Shown: positions 33,661 through 45,820 of the stretch, piece after piece
How the letters are laid out: each line of letters opens with the position of its first letter
Position numbering within the stretch: the first letter of the stretch is position 1
Origin: Delphinapterus leucas
Taxonomy: Eukaryota > Chordata > Mammalia > Artiodactyla > Monodontidae
Direction of reading: 5' to 3'
Assembly: GCF_002288925.2 (NCBI RefSeq)
Contig: NW_022098044.1
Location: forward strand, 17,307,490 to 17,371,489
DNA length: 64,000 bases
Program-made: the position numbers and the translations under genes
The notes under the pieces: generated by a model
What the model was told of the DNA's origin: nothing
The model's database searches: none
Seen by the model: only the letters and a program-made list of their open reading frames with translations

Positions 33661-33996
33661 TTATGTAACTCCCAGCCTTAGCATTGTTTGACTCGTATTT
33701 TTAAAATAAAGATTCTCATTGGTTTAGCTACTGAAATACTAACTGTAATGAAATCGTTCTTTGGATGACAAAGGAATATTTTGATTTCTTCTAAAAGTGA
33801 AGGTGGCTTGTACATTGATATATTTTCCCATAGAGTAAGTCCTTCTGTCAAAGAGAAAGGGCTGTAGAGATGCCAGGCGTTCTTTTTCAAGGAAGATGCT
33901 CAATGATAACAAATTTATATCTTCATCACGTAAGTACAAATGAGCAGAGATAGGAAATAAAAACAGCATTGAAAAAGCATTTAAAAATGTATACAA
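33661..33996. other. Unassigned sequence
   Basis: About 340 bp with no recognised repeat or gene. Confidence 0.45.
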
Positions 33997-34011
33997 CATA
34001 CTTTGAATTTT

Positions 34012-34224
34012 TTTTTTTTTTTTTTTTTTTGGCGGTACGCGGGCCTCTCACCGCTGCGACCTCTCCTGCTGCGGAGCACAGGCTCCGGACGCGCAGGCTC
34101 AGCGGCCATGGCCCACGGGCCCAGCCGCTCCGCGGCACGTGGGATCCTCCCGGACCGGGGCACGAAACCGCGTCCCCTGCATCGGCAGGCGGACCCCCAA
34201 CCACTGCGCCACCAGGGAAGCCCC
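34012..34224 (-). mobile_element. Young CHR-2 SINE, antisense
   Basis: Complete copy with its A-tail as a T run of about 24 bases, body from 'gcggtacgcgggcctctcac' to 'ccaccagggaagcccc', and the A box in reverse at 34201-34211. A perfect 14-bp duplication atactttgaatttt lies at 33998-34011 and 34225-34238. The pure tail and perfect duplication indicate a recent insertion. ORFs on both strands are artefacts. Confidence 0.97.
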
Positions 34225-34503
34225 ATACTTTGAATTTTAAATCATGAATGGTTTTTGTTGCTTCCTACAAGAGTACAATCAAGAGAAACAACATTTTTAC
34301 TATTGAGGAGATCGCTGCTTTGATTTTTATTTTGGGGTCTCAAATTTTTCATGCCTTTTAATTAAGTCTAACAGCTCCAGGATGAGTAGAGGGGAACGGA
34401 GGGTATGGACACACCTTAATTTCATCTCAGCACATTGCAAGACAATGCCACTTTACTACAAGAAGCAAGTAGTAACTGGCTAGGAAATAGATTGTAACTT
34501 TTC

Positions 34504-34546
34504 TATCATCCATCCATCCATCCATCCATCCACTCATCCATCCATC
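34504..34546. repeat. (CATC)n tetranucleotide microsatellite
   Basis: About ten catc units with one 'cact' interruption. Confidence 0.95.
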
Positions 34547-34554
34547 TGTACACC

Positions 34555-35060
34555 CATTAACTGAGACTTTTCATCAATATGTATTGAGTATTTGCTGTGT
34601 ACCAGGCACAGGGCAGAAATTGTTAATACTAAAATTAATGACAAAGGTCTTGGTCTTTGGAATTTCTCAGTCAGTGAGGCAGACAGACAAGTGAAAAACA
34701 AACAAACAAACAAAAAAACCTCCAGGTGATTCTAACGTGTAAATAGAATTATGAAAGAAGATGGTGCTGAATGTGGGGATACATATTCCAATCTCTATCA
34801 GGACCAGGGCACACTATCTAGATCCAGAGCCTTAAAAGATGGGTGGGTATTCTCCAAGAGACAAAGTAGAGGGAAAGTGTTCCAGGCAGAAGCAAATAGA
34901 TGAGGATTCAGGTAATAACAATACATTTAAGTGAATAGGGCCACAGGTTATGGTGTGCAGGTGAGAATAAGGAAAGCTGAGATAGGTGTCATAGGAAGAT
35001 TCAGGTCAATAAGAGCTTTGCGTGCTGAATACCTTAAACCCTTTCTTAAAACTCTCAAGG
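34555..35060 (+). repeat. L2-type ancient repeat, sense
   Basis: 'gagtatttgctgtgtaccag', 'gtgttccaggcagaagcaaa' and 'agagctttgcgtgctgaat' follow the mammalian L2-like series 'ctactgtgtgccaggcac', 'cattccaggcagagggaa', 'gggccttgtaggcc'. The family assignment is moderate. Confidence 0.5.
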
Positions 35061-36001
35061 AATATCAAAGTAAAAGGTTTCATGATGTGATTTTTTTTCA
35101 AGACAACGCTGGTGAATGTCGTGGAGCAAGAAATGCATAATTATCCAACTGCAGTATTGGACTCTGTATGTGGAACCCTTCTGGTTCATCAGCAAGGACT
35201 TTTTTTTTTTTCTTTCTTTTCAGCAAGCACTTTTGAGGGACTTCTAGAAATGATTTCCCTTCAATTGTAAGACCAGCCATATCTAATTCTGAGTAATGTA
35301 GAAGGCAGAAAATGGGCAATTGGCCAACAGTTTGGAGGCAATATGGCAGTTGCACACCTGTTTGATAATGTGGAAATGAAATATAAAGGTACAGGGCCAT
35401 AAGAGAAGCAGTCATGAGAAATAATTTACTGACTGATTTTGGCCAATAAAACATCAAGGGAAACCTGAATTTGCTCTATTTTGCTAATGCTTACCCTGTA
35501 CTTAGCACATTAATTAGAGGTGCTTTTTAAAAAAAAGTCGGCATAATATGGCAGGGCCCAGGAGCCAAGTTGCTCTTCACCAACCCATCATTTAAGATTT
35601 GAGCTGAGGGATTGATGCAAATAAGGTGTGTGTGTATGGGGGCGGGGGAGGGGGTATGGGCTAAGGCAAGCACCTGGCAGGTTGCTTTAGTTTAGAATAT
35701 AGTGTTTAAAATTGAAAAAAAAAATCTGCAAATATTTCATTATTTGTGCAATCATAGCTATTTGTATAGCTATTTGTGCTAATTATATGTTTGTATACAC
35801 TATTGGGTTCAGCTTAGATTGTATTTTCTTAGAAGGATCTATTCAACTAGACTTTAGGTTAATAATGAATAGATACAAAAAAGATAGTGTTTAAATAAAT
35901 GCTACTTGATGTTGACATTTTCAACTTTAGTTAGGACTAATGAATGAACAAAAATTTAAATAATGAGTAAATAATTTATATCATCCTGTGTAATAAAAAA
36001 T
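35061..36001. other. Unassigned sequence
   Basis: No repeat or exon recognised; contains a poly(T) tract near 35199 and a G-quadruplex motif at 35638. Confidence 0.45.
35638..35660 (+). other. G-quadruplex-forming motif
   Basis: Four G runs (5, 5, 5 and 3 bases) separated by C, A and TAT. This fits the G3+N1-7 rule with very short loops, which favours a stable parallel quadruplex. No gene or promoter is recognised beside it. Confidence 0.85.
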
Positions 36002-36007
36002 GCCTTA

Positions 36008-36221
36008 GGGGCTTCCCTGGTGGCGCAGTGGTTGAGAGTCCGCCTGCCGATGCAGGGGACACGGGTTCGAGCCCCGGTCTGGGAGGATCCCACATGCCGC
36101 GGAGCGGCTGGGCCTGTGAGCCATGGCCGCTGAGCCTGCGCGTCGGGAGCCCGTGCTCCGCAACGGGAGAGGCCACAGCAGTGAGAGGCCCGCGTACCGC
36201 AAAAAAAAAAAAAAAAAAAAA
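36008..36221 (+). mobile_element. Young CHR-2 SINE with intact Pol III boxes
   Basis: Closest to a textbook CHR-2 copy here. A box TGGCGCAGTGG is at 36021-36031 and B box GGTTCGAGCCC at 36064-36074. The body ends 'ggcccgcgtaccgc' followed by 21 A. The 7-bp gccttag flanks it (36002-36008, 36222-36228). It could be transcribed by Pol III if chromatin allows; mobility would need L1 proteins. Confidence 0.96.
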
Positions 36222-36228
36222 GCCTTAG

Positions 36229-37424
36229 AGTTATATAGTGACATTATTTTAAATTATTATTACATTTGTTGTTTTATGTAATTCTCTGAAACATCTGCTA
36301 CAGTAATGTGGAGAAATGTGGGGTAAGGGCTTTGGGAAGCTCTCCTGGCTCAGCCTCTTCTTCCAAGTACTTTGTGCATTTTATTTCTTCCACCACAACA
36401 AACCCACGTTGCACAATCACTCTGACAGCATGCACACTGAGAGCATTAACGCTGCAGCCACAAAAAAACTGCACTTGCAAATCCATCTTTTGCTCTGATT
36501 TGTGGATTTCTCTGCTCATACATAAAGTGTCGTTTTGAATTTTTATGGATTACAGGAGAAATCTGGCCAGTTGGAATCCCTTCATCAATTCCCTTCAACT
36601 TGGCTGTGTGGTGCTGGGCAATATTCTCCAAATGGTCTGCTGCATATGTGCTAATATTTCCCATCATGCACTCTCCTCTCCCCACATTTCCCATTCCCAT
36701 TTTTTAAAAATCCTATTTTTGATTGCAGTTGATTTATCCCAAAGGGGTACAGTGGACAAAATATAAAACGGACTGTATACATATATATGGAGAGAGAGAC
36801 AGGGAGAGAGAATTTCTGCTTATGGTTGGGGAGATGCAAGAGAAAACTTCTTCAATCTGGAATCAATTATTCAGCATGATAGATGAATTGCTTGTCAGCA
36901 AGGAACTAAACAGATGGAAAGAAGGGTGAATAAAGAGGACAGCCCACCTGATCCTAATTACATACACCTACACTTGGAAGTCTTTTTGCCAGACATCTTG
37001 AATAGCTCAGGACTTGGTGGAGGAGAGTTCCCAAGAACTCAGTGTAAAAAATGCAAGCCTCAATGAAGAACAAAGGGGTCGTGTGAAAAGAAATGGGGGA
37101 AATCACCAGTTGACAAGACACCTGAAATGAAACATTAGGTTCTTACCTTTTTATAAGCATACATATTCTGCAGACTTTGGCACCATCTAAGGGCTTAATA
37201 CATTTTAGGTACCACTTTAGAAATGAAGAGTTGGAATACTTTAAAACATAGTTTCCATGATTCAAAAAGGAAATTCAGAATGCATGATGTATTTAAGAAT
37301 CATTAGAGCATTTAGCAAGAGTCTATGTATCATCAGGGTCATTTGTGGAACTGGAGTTGACACGTGGTCGAAGATTGAATATAAACCTCTGCAGCAGTGG
37401 AGAAGAGCAAAGTGGGAGAGAAGG
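36229..37424. other. Unassigned, low-repeat sequence
   Basis: About 1.2 kb. No repeat recognised apart from a short (GA)n near 36790-36812. The text at 36300-36740 is free of simple repeats and could be conserved non-coding DNA. No credible ORF. Confidence 0.45.
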
Positions 37425-37625
37425 TGGACACAATTTTTCAAGCATCTACTGTGTACCAGGAGCTTTTGCTTGTAATTTCTCATGGGATTTTCATGGTTCA
37501 TTGAGGTATGTTTCATTATTCTCCATTTATAGATGAGGAAATGGAGTCTAACAGAGATTAAGTATCTTCCCCAAGATCACACAGTAAATGCTGTGACAAG
37601 CGTGCAGCATCATTCCCACTAGAGC
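37425..37625 (+). repeat. MIR SINE, sense
   Basis: 'catctactgtgtaccagg', 'tttatagatgaggaaatgga' and 'ccccaagatcacacagtaaa' are the three diagnostic parts of MIR in correct order. One of the better MIR copies here. Confidence 0.88.
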
Positions 37626-38739
37626 CAAGTGTTTGAGAAAAGAGGAGAGGCAAGAAATATGGAGGCAGAGAGGTTTCCTGAACCTGGCTCCTGAGCCCGT
37701 GCCTCTTTTGTGCCTCCCTCCTCCTATTATAAGGTATTTGTACCCCAGCTCTGATACCCTTTTGGTCTAACTCATTGTACTGGATTTTTATTGTCAACAT
37801 AGTTACATCGAGACTTACCTTTCCCAGAATCTTCTTCCTTGTTTTGTTTCAAGTTTGAGTTGGCCAAAAGAGAGACATATTTGGGAGGTAGAAGGAAAGC
37901 AGCTGCTATTATTCTCTGGATGTCTTCACCTGGTTAAATACAGGGACTGGAATGATGCTGAGGTGACCAGAGTGATGAGCAGGTCCCAGTTCTTCCTTGC
38001 TCTCCACTGCTCTGCATCATCTCTTCTTCCTGATGGCTCACCCCGCTGACTGGCGGGGATCCCAGGCTCACCATCAGACACTTAGTGGTGGATCTGCAGA
38101 GGTTGTGGCTCTCCAGGAGGCTCCCAAAGACCTCTCCACAAGCTTTCCCTTCTCTGGCCCCAACATGTCCCTTCCTGTTCTGACTTTTTACCCACACCAG
38201 GGCTTCAGGCAGACTTCTTAGTGCCTTTTCCTCTGATCCTCCAGCTTCCTTTTCCACACCTTCATTTCCCTCAACATCTCCAGAATCATGAAGGTGTGCG
38301 TCCTGTAACAAGTCCTTTATCCCATAGCACCCACAGTGACTCTACTTCCCTGACTGGAGACTGGATTCTGACTGATACTATTACAGTCACCTAAGCCTTT
38401 ATTCATTTCTTCCAGTTCCTTGTGGGGGAAAGAAACTCTGTTGATCCACACAGTGTTCTGCACAGTTACTTGCATATAATGGATGCTCAAAAAAGATCTA
38501 TTAAACTTTCAAAACATTTCCTTTTAAGAACTAGTGAAAAGCCCACCATTGAACTTAGGATGCTAAGGAAATGCCTTTCCAAGATTGAAAGATTCTATTC
38601 TCCTGCTATCACCTAGTCACACCTGTGAGGTTATTGTTTATAACACCATAAACGTGACAACCCTCAGTTTATCATGTCTTGGGAGTCTTGTGAGGAGTGC
38701 TGAGAGCTACTGTGTTCCTTGGAAGTCCTGGGGGACCTG
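37626..38739. other. Unassigned sequence, possible old DNA-transposon or LTR remnant
   Basis: About 37800-38390 has a moderately GC-rich, C/T-rich layout and ends 'ctggattctgactgatac', which resembles the ends of some old mammalian repeats. I cannot name a family. The open frames here have no recognisable domain. Confidence 0.35.
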
Positions 38740-38950
38740 TATGATATGGTAGAAAAATGATGGCATTTGGGGACAGAATACCTGGGCTGAGATTTCAGCA
38801 CTGTCACGTGCGGGCAGCATGACCTTATGCAAGTCACTCTTATACTTGATTTCTTCAAATTTCATTTGTAGCTTATAATACCTAGTTTATAGACTTGATA
38901 TGAGGCTCAGAAAAAGAAAATGTATGGAAAGTGGAAAATTTATATGTTTT
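38740..38950 (-). repeat. MIR SINE, antisense
   Basis: 'gaatacctgggctgagattt' (acctgggttcaaatcc), 'ttatgcaagtcactc' (gggcaagtcactta) and 'tcttcaaatttcatttgta' (cctcagtttcctcatctgta) follow the reverse MIR order. Confidence 0.75.
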
Positions 38951-39402
38951 AAATGTTTATAAATATTAGTTACTAATGTATCTATATAGATGTTAAGTAT
39001 GTAAAGCGCTTTGGAGTTAGTGAGTTATATAACTAATCAATTAACACTATGTACTTTTATATGACCAAAATTAACACTTACTAATAATTACTAACCTGAT
39101 ACCTGTCCAAAGGATTTCATAAAATATACTGTGCCACCACACCCCATCTAATTCCTCATTCTCTGGTCCCATTGAGTTGACACGTAATTATTTCATTATA
39201 AAGATTTTGCTCAGGATTATCACAAAGCTGATCAGAATCCACTTTCTTCCTTTTGGAAACTGGAATAACTTTCCATTAAAAGTAATTATAGATATGTTAA
39301 GGCTTAAGTCTGCTATTTTGTTATTAGTATTCTGTTTGTTCCTTTTTTTTTCTGGCGTTACTCAAAAAAGATTGAGAATTCTATTTTGATTTATTTATAC
39401 TA
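38951..39402. other. Unassigned sequence
   Basis: About 450 bp, AT-rich, no feature recognised. Confidence 0.45.
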
Positions 39403-39767
39403 TTTTTTAAACATCTTTATTGGAGTATAATTGCTTTACAATGGTGTGTTAGTTTCTGCTTTATAACAAAGTGAATCACCTATACATGTACATATGTCCC
39501 CATATCTCCTCCCTCTTGCGTCTCCCTCCCTCCCACCCTCCCTATCCCACCCCTCTAGGTGGTCACAAAGCAATGAGCTGATCTCCCTGTGCTATGCGGC
39601 TGCTTCCCACTAGCTATCTATTTTACATTTGGTAGTGTTTATATGTCCATGCTGTCTCACTTAATCCCAGCTTACCCTTCCCCTTTCTCGTGTCCTCAAA
39701 TCCATTCTCTAGGTCTGCATTTTATTCCTGTCCTGCACCTAGGTTCTTCAGAGAATCATTTTATTTT

Positions 39768-42700
39768 TTAGAATCCATATATATGTGTTAGCATATGGTA
39801 TTTGTTTTTCTCTTTCTGACTTACTTCACTCTGTATGACAGACTCTATGTCCTTCCACCTCACTACAAATAACTCAATTACGTTTATTTTTATGGCTGAG
39901 TAATATTCCATTGTATATATGTGCCACATCTTCTTTATCCATTCATCTGTCGATGGACACTTAGGTTGCTTCCATGTCCTGGCTATTGTAAATAGAGCTG
40001 CAATGAACATTGTGGTACATGACTCTTTTTGAATTATGGTTTTCTCAGGGTATATGCCCAGTAGTGGGATTGCTGGGTCTTATGGTAGTTCTATCTTTAG
40101 TTTATTAAGGAACCTCCATACTGTTCTCCATACTGGTTGTATCACTTTACATTTACACCAACAGTGCAAGAGAGTCCCCTTTTCTCCACACCCATTCCAG
40201 CTTTATTGTTTGTAGATTTTTTGATGATGGCCATTCTGACTGGTGTGAAGTGATACCTCACTGTAGTTTTGATTAGCATTTTTCTAATGATTAGTGATGT
40301 TGAGCATCCTTTCATGTGTTTATTGGCAATCTGTATATCTTCTTTGGAGAAATGTCTATTTAAGTCTTCTGCCCATTTTTGGACTGGGCTGTTTGTTTTT
40401 CTGATATTGAGCTGCATGAGCTGCTTGTAAATTTTGGAGATTAATCCTTTGTCAGTTGCTTCATTTGCAAATATTTTCTCCATTCTGAGGGTAGTCTTTT
40501 TGTCTTATTCAGGTTTTCCTTTGCTGTTAAAACAAGCTTTCAGGTTTCATTAGGTCCCATATGTTTATTTTTGTTTTTATTTCCATTTCTCTAGGAGGTG
40601 GGTCAAAAAGGATCTTGCTGTAGTTTATGTCACAGAGTGTTCTGCCTATGTTTTCCTCTAAGACTTTTATAGTGTCTGGCCTTACATTTAGGTCTTTAAT
40701 CCATTTTGAGTTTACTTTTGTGTATGGTTAGGGAGTGTTCTAATTTCATTTTTTACATGTAGCTGTCCAGTTTTCCCAGGAACACTTATTGAAGAGGCTT
40801 TCTCCATTGTATATTTTTGCTTCCTTTATCAAAAATAAGGTGACCATATGTGTGTGGGTTTATCTCTGGGTTTTCTATCCTGTTCCGTTGATCTACATTT
40901 CTGTTTTTGTGCCAGTAACATACTGTCTTGATTACTGTAGCTTTGTCATATAGTCTTAAGTCTGGGAGCCTGATTCCTCCATCTCCATTTTTCTTTCTCA
41001 AGATTGCTTTGGCTATTCAGGATCTTTTGTGTTTCCATACAAATTGTGAAATTTTTTTTCTAGTTCTGTGAAAAATGCCAATGATAATTTGATAGGGATT
41101 GCATTGAATCTGTAGATTGCTTTGGGTAGTATAGTCATTTCACAATGTTGATTCTTCCAATCTAAGAACATGGTATATCTCTCCATCTGTTTGTATCATC
41201 TTTATTTTCTTTCATCAGTGTCTTATAGTTTTCTGCATACAGGTCTTTTGTCTCTCTAGGTAGGTTTATTCCTAGGTATTTTATTCTTTTTGCTGCAATG
41301 GTAAATGGGAGTGTTTCTTTAATTTCACTTTAGATTTTTCATCAGTAGTGTATAGGAATGAAAGAGATTTCTGCACATTAATTTTGTATCCTGTTACTTT
41401 ACCAAATTCATTGATTAACTTTAGTAGTTTTCTGGTAGCATCTTTAGGATTCTCTATGTATAGTATCATGTCCTCTGAAAAGAGTGACAGCTTTACTTCT
41501 TTTCCAGTTTGGGTTCCTTTTATTTCTTTTTCTTCTCTGATTGCTGTGGTTAAAACTTCCAACACTATGTTGAATAACAGTGGATAAGCTTGTCTTGTTC
41601 CTGATCTTAGAGGAAATGGTTTCAGTTTTTCACCATTGAGAACAATGTTGGCTGTTTGGTTTGTCATATATGGCCTTTATTATGTTGAGGTAAGTTCCCT
41701 CTATGCCTACTTTCTGCAGGTTTTTTATCATAAATGGGTGACGAATTTTGTCGAAAGCTTTTTTCTGCATTCATTGAGATGATCATATGGTTTTTATCCT
41801 TCAATTTGTTAATATGTGTATTACATTGATTGATTTGCATATATTGAAGAATCTTTGCATTCCTGGAATAAACTTGATCATGGTGTATGATCCATGTAAT
41901 GTTCTGTTGGATTCTGTTTGCTAGTATTTTGCTGTGGATTTTTGCATCTATGTTCATCAGTGATATTGGCCTGTAGTTTTCTTTCTTTGTGACATCTTTG
42001 TCTGGTTTTGGTATCAGGGTGATGGTGGCCTTGTAGAATGAGTTTGGGAGTGTTACTCCCTCTGCTATATTTTGGAAGAGTTTGAGAAGGATGGGTGTTA
42101 GGTCTTCTCTAAATGTTTGATAGAATTCTCCTGTGAAACCATCCGGTCCTGGGCTTTTGTTTGTTGGAAGATTTTTAATTATAGTCTCAATTTCAGTGCT
42201 TGTGATTTGTCTGTTTATGTATTCTACTTTTTTCTTGGTTCAGTCTCAGAAGGTTCTGCTCTTATAAGAATTTGTCCATTTCTTCCAGGTTATCCATATT
42301 ATTAGCATATTGTTGCTGGTACTAATCTCTCATGATCCTTTGTATTTCTGCAGTGTCACTTGCTACTTCTCCTTTTTCAATTCTAATTCTATCGATTGGA
42401 GTCTTCTCCCTTTTTTTCTTGATGAGTCTGGCTAATGGTTTATCAATTTTGTTTATTTTCTCAAAGAACCAGCTTTTAGTTTTATTGATCTTTGCTATTG
42501 TTTCCTTCATTTCTTTTTCATTTATTTCTGATCTGATCTTTATGATTTCTTTCCTTCTGCTAACATTGGGGTATTTTTGTTCTCCTTTCTCTAATTGCTT
42601 CAGGTGTAAGGTTAGGTTGTTTATTTGAGATGTTTCTTGTTTCTTAAGGTAGGATTGTATTGCTATAAACTTCCCTCTTAGAACTGCTTTTGCTGCATCC

Positions 42701-43558
42701 CATAGGTTTTTGGGCATCGTGTTTTCATTGTCATTTGTTTCTAGGCATTTTTAAATTTCCTCTTTGATTTCTTCAGTGAACTCTTGGTTATTTAGTAGTG
42801 TATTGTTTAGCCTCCATGTGTTTGTATTTTTTACAGATTTTTTTCCTGTAGGTGATATCTAGTCTCATAGCCTTGTGGTCGGAGAAGATACTTGATATGA
42901 TTTCAATTTTCTTAAATTTATCAAGGTTTGATTTGTGACACAAGATATGATCTATCCTGAAGAATGTTCCATGAGCACTTGAGAAGAAAGTGTACTCTCT
43001 TTTTGGATGGGTTGTCCTATAAATATCAATTAAGTCCATCTTGTTTAATGTATCATTTAAAGCTTGTGTTTCCGTATTTATTTTCATTTTGGATGATCTG
43101 TCCGTTGGTGAAAATGAGGTGTTAAGGTCACCTACTATGATTGTGTTTCTGTCGATTTCCCCTTTTATGGCTGTTAGCGTTTGCCTTATGTACTGACGTG
43201 CTCCTATGTTGGGTGCATAGATATTTACAATTGTTATATCTTCTTCTTGGATCGATCCCTTGATCATTAGGTAATGTTCTTCTTTGTCTCTTGTAATAGT
43301 CTTTTTTTTAAGTCTAGTTTGTCTTATATGAGAGTTACTACTCCAGCTTTTTTTTTTTTGATTTCCATTTGCATGGAATATCTTTTTCCATTCTCTCACT
43401 TTCAGTGTATGTGTCCCTAGGTCTGAAATGGGTCTCTTGTAGACAGCATATATATGGGTCTTGTTTTTGTATCCACTCAGCCAGTCTATGTCTTTGGTTG
43501 GAGAACTTAATCCATTTACATTTAAGATAATTATTGATATGTATGTTCCTATTACCAT
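39768..43558 (-). pseudogene. L1 ORF2, disrupted
   Basis: The start codon is intact at 43558 ('MVIGTYISIIILNVNG'). The first 256 codons stay open through the endonuclease domain, with 'IVGDLNTSFSP' and 'IFSDHKAMRLD' holding catalytic residues. The QETH glutamate motif is lost: a local frame change replaces it with 'VYKRPISDLG'. The RT active-site FADD reads FSED ('[12 protein letters not shown]', in 41281-41667). Later pieces lie at 42322-42717, 40142-40483 and 39768-40010. The span (3.79 kb) is near full length, but the enzyme cannot be made. Confidence 0.92.
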
Positions 43559-43617
43559 TTTCTTAATTATTTTGGGTTTGTTCTTGTAGGGCTTTTCTTT
43601 CTCTTGTGTTTCTTGCC

Positions 43618-44477
43618 TAGAGTAGTTCCTTTGGTATTTGTTGTAAAGCTCGTTTGGTGGTACTGAATTCTCTCAGCTTTTGCTTGTCTGTAAAGATTTT
43701 TAGTTCCTTGTTGAATCTGAATGAGATCCTTGTGGGTAGGGTAATCTTGGTTGTACGTTTTTCCCTTTCATCACTTTAAATATGTCCTGCCACTCTCTGC
43801 TGGCTTGCAGAGTTCTGCTGAAAGATCACCTGTTAACCTTATGGGGATTCCCTTGTATATTATTTGTTGCTTTTCCCCTGCTGCTTTTAATATGTTTTCT
43901 TTGTATTTAATTTTTGATATTTTGAGTAATATGTGTCTTGGAATGTTTCTCCTTGGATTTATCCTATATGGGACTCTCTGTGCTTCCTGGACTTGAATGA
44001 CTCTTTCCTTTCCCATATTAGGGAAATTTCAACTCTAATCACTTCAAGTATTTTCTCAGTCCCTTTTTCTCTTCTACTTCTGGGACCCCTATTATTTGAA
44101 TGTTGGTGTGTTCCGTGTTGTCCCAGAGTTCTCTGAGACTTTCCTCATTTCTTTTCATTCTTTTTTCTTTATTCTGCTCTGCAGTAGTTATTTCCACTAT
44201 TTTGTCTTCCAGGTCAGTTATCTGTTCTTCTGCATCGGTTATTCTGCTATTGTTTCCTTCTAGAGAATTTTTATTTTCATTTATTGTGTTGTTTATCATT
44301 GTTTGTTTGCCCTTTAGTTCTTCTAGGTCTTTGTTAAACGTTGCTTGTAGTTTCTCCATTCTATTTCCAAGATTTTGGATCACATTTACTTTCATTTCTC
44401 TGAATTCTTTTTCAGGTAGACTGCCTATTTCCTCTTCATTTATTTGGTCTGGTGGGGTTTTTACCTTGCTCCTTCAT
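43618..44477 (-). pseudogene. L1 ORF1, frameshifted
   Basis: ATG at 44477 (MKEQGK) is followed by an early frame change. The coiled coil is open in 44039-44395 ('NRMEKLQATFNKDLEELKG'). After a second frame change near 44039, the C-terminal region continues in 43771-44016 ('YRINPRRNIPRHILLKISKI'). The span of 860 bp matches ORF1 of the other copy once its gap artefact is removed. Confidence 0.85.
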
Positions 44478-45820
44478 CTGCTGTGTGTTTCTCCTCTTCT
44501 CATTTTGCTTAACTTACTGTGTTTGGGGTCTTCTTTCTGCACACTGCAGGTTCATAGTGCCTGTTGTTTTTGGTGTCTGCCCCCAGTGGCCAAGGTTGGT
44601 TCAGTGTGTTGTTTAGGCTTCCTGGTGGAGTGGACTGGTGCCTATGTTCTGGTAGATGAGGTTGGATCTTGTCTTTGGTGGGCAGGACCACATCCGGTGG
44701 TGTGTTTTGGCATGTCTGTGACCTTATGATTTTTAAGCAGCCTCTCTGCTAATGGGTGGGGTTGTCTTCCTGTCTTTGGCATAGGGTGTCTAGCATTGTG
44801 GCTTGCTGGTAGGTGAGTGGAGTTGGGTCTTAACGTTGAGATGGAGATCTCTGGGAGAGCTTTCCCAGTTTGATTTTACGTGGAGCCGTGAGGTTTCTGG
44901 TGGACCAATATCCTGAACTCAGCTCTCCCACCTCAGAGGCACAGTCCTGACACCCGGCTGGAGCACAAAGACCCTGTCAGCCACATGGCCAAAAATCAGA
45001 CTTGACCACACTTCACACCATACCCAGTAATTGTTCCCAGGTGGACTGCAGATCTCCAGACTCTGGAACCCCACACTCAAGAGGCCCTCCTTTTAACTTG
45101 CTGCCTCTCACTATCTGCACAGGTCCTAACCCTATACTATTTTTGAATACATCATTTTGCATACTGATTGCTTATCTTAGTGATTGCTCTAGGTATTATG
45201 ATATATGTGTTTGTATATATAAAATATTTATTTATTACAGGCCACTGATATTGATGTTTTTACCATTTCAACTATTAAAAACCTTACTCCCATTTGTATC
45301 TCTTTACCTCCCTACTTTTCAAATGAAATTATCTTAGGTATTTTCTCTGCATACATTGAACACACATCCCATGTTATAAGTAGTATAAATATGAAATATA
45401 ACTAAAGAAACTCATGAGGTGCAGGATAGTTTATTGTGTTTTTTTCTATTTTTACCCATTTTGTTGTCCTCTTATTTATGAAGGTCCCAGCCTGCTTATG
45501 TTATCATTATCTTTCTGTTGGAGAGCTTCCATTAGCCATTCTTCAAGGGTAGGTGTGCTAGCAACACACACTCTTTGTTTTCCTTCATCTGAGAATGTCT
45601 TTAGTCCTCCTTCAGTCCTGAAAGATAGTGTCACCAAATATAGAATTTAGAGTTGACAGTTCTTCTGAAAGAATGTTGTGCCACATCCTCTGGCCTCCAT
45701 AGTTTTGGGTGAGAAATCCACTGTCATTTGAATTGGTCTTCCTTCACATGGGATGTTTCTTTTCCATCTGGCTGTTTTAAAGATTTCTTTTATTTGTCTT
45801 TAGTTTTAATGAACATATTA

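Larger units (their letters stand above)
39403..44991 (-). mobile_element. L1, antisense, 5.6 kb, 5'-truncated in the 5' UTR
   Basis: Complete 3' UTR, ORF2 and ORF1, plus about 500 bp of 5' UTR ending near the 'gccatgtgg' point that corresponds to 11758 in the 10.2-kb copy. It is the same broad family as that copy. The 3' UTR starts at 39403 after a short T-rich tail. I find no matching target duplication, so the left or right edge may have been altered later. Both ORFs are broken. Confidence 0.95.

Noticed and set aside
33926..34247. Four overlapping 76-92 codon frames with proline/glycine/arginine-rich peptides
   Set aside because: CHR-2 SINE read in different frames; the poly-lysine and poly-phenylalanine runs are its A-tail.
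36021..36074. tRNA-like gene (A and B boxes)
   Set aside because: The boxes belong to the CHR-2 SINE head; the flanking sequence does not form a tRNA cloverleaf with acceptor stem, and identical heads occur at five sites.
44100..44729. 209-codon plus-strand frame
   Set aside because: Same antisense shadow of L1 ORF1, in the inverted L1 copy, running into its 5' UTR.
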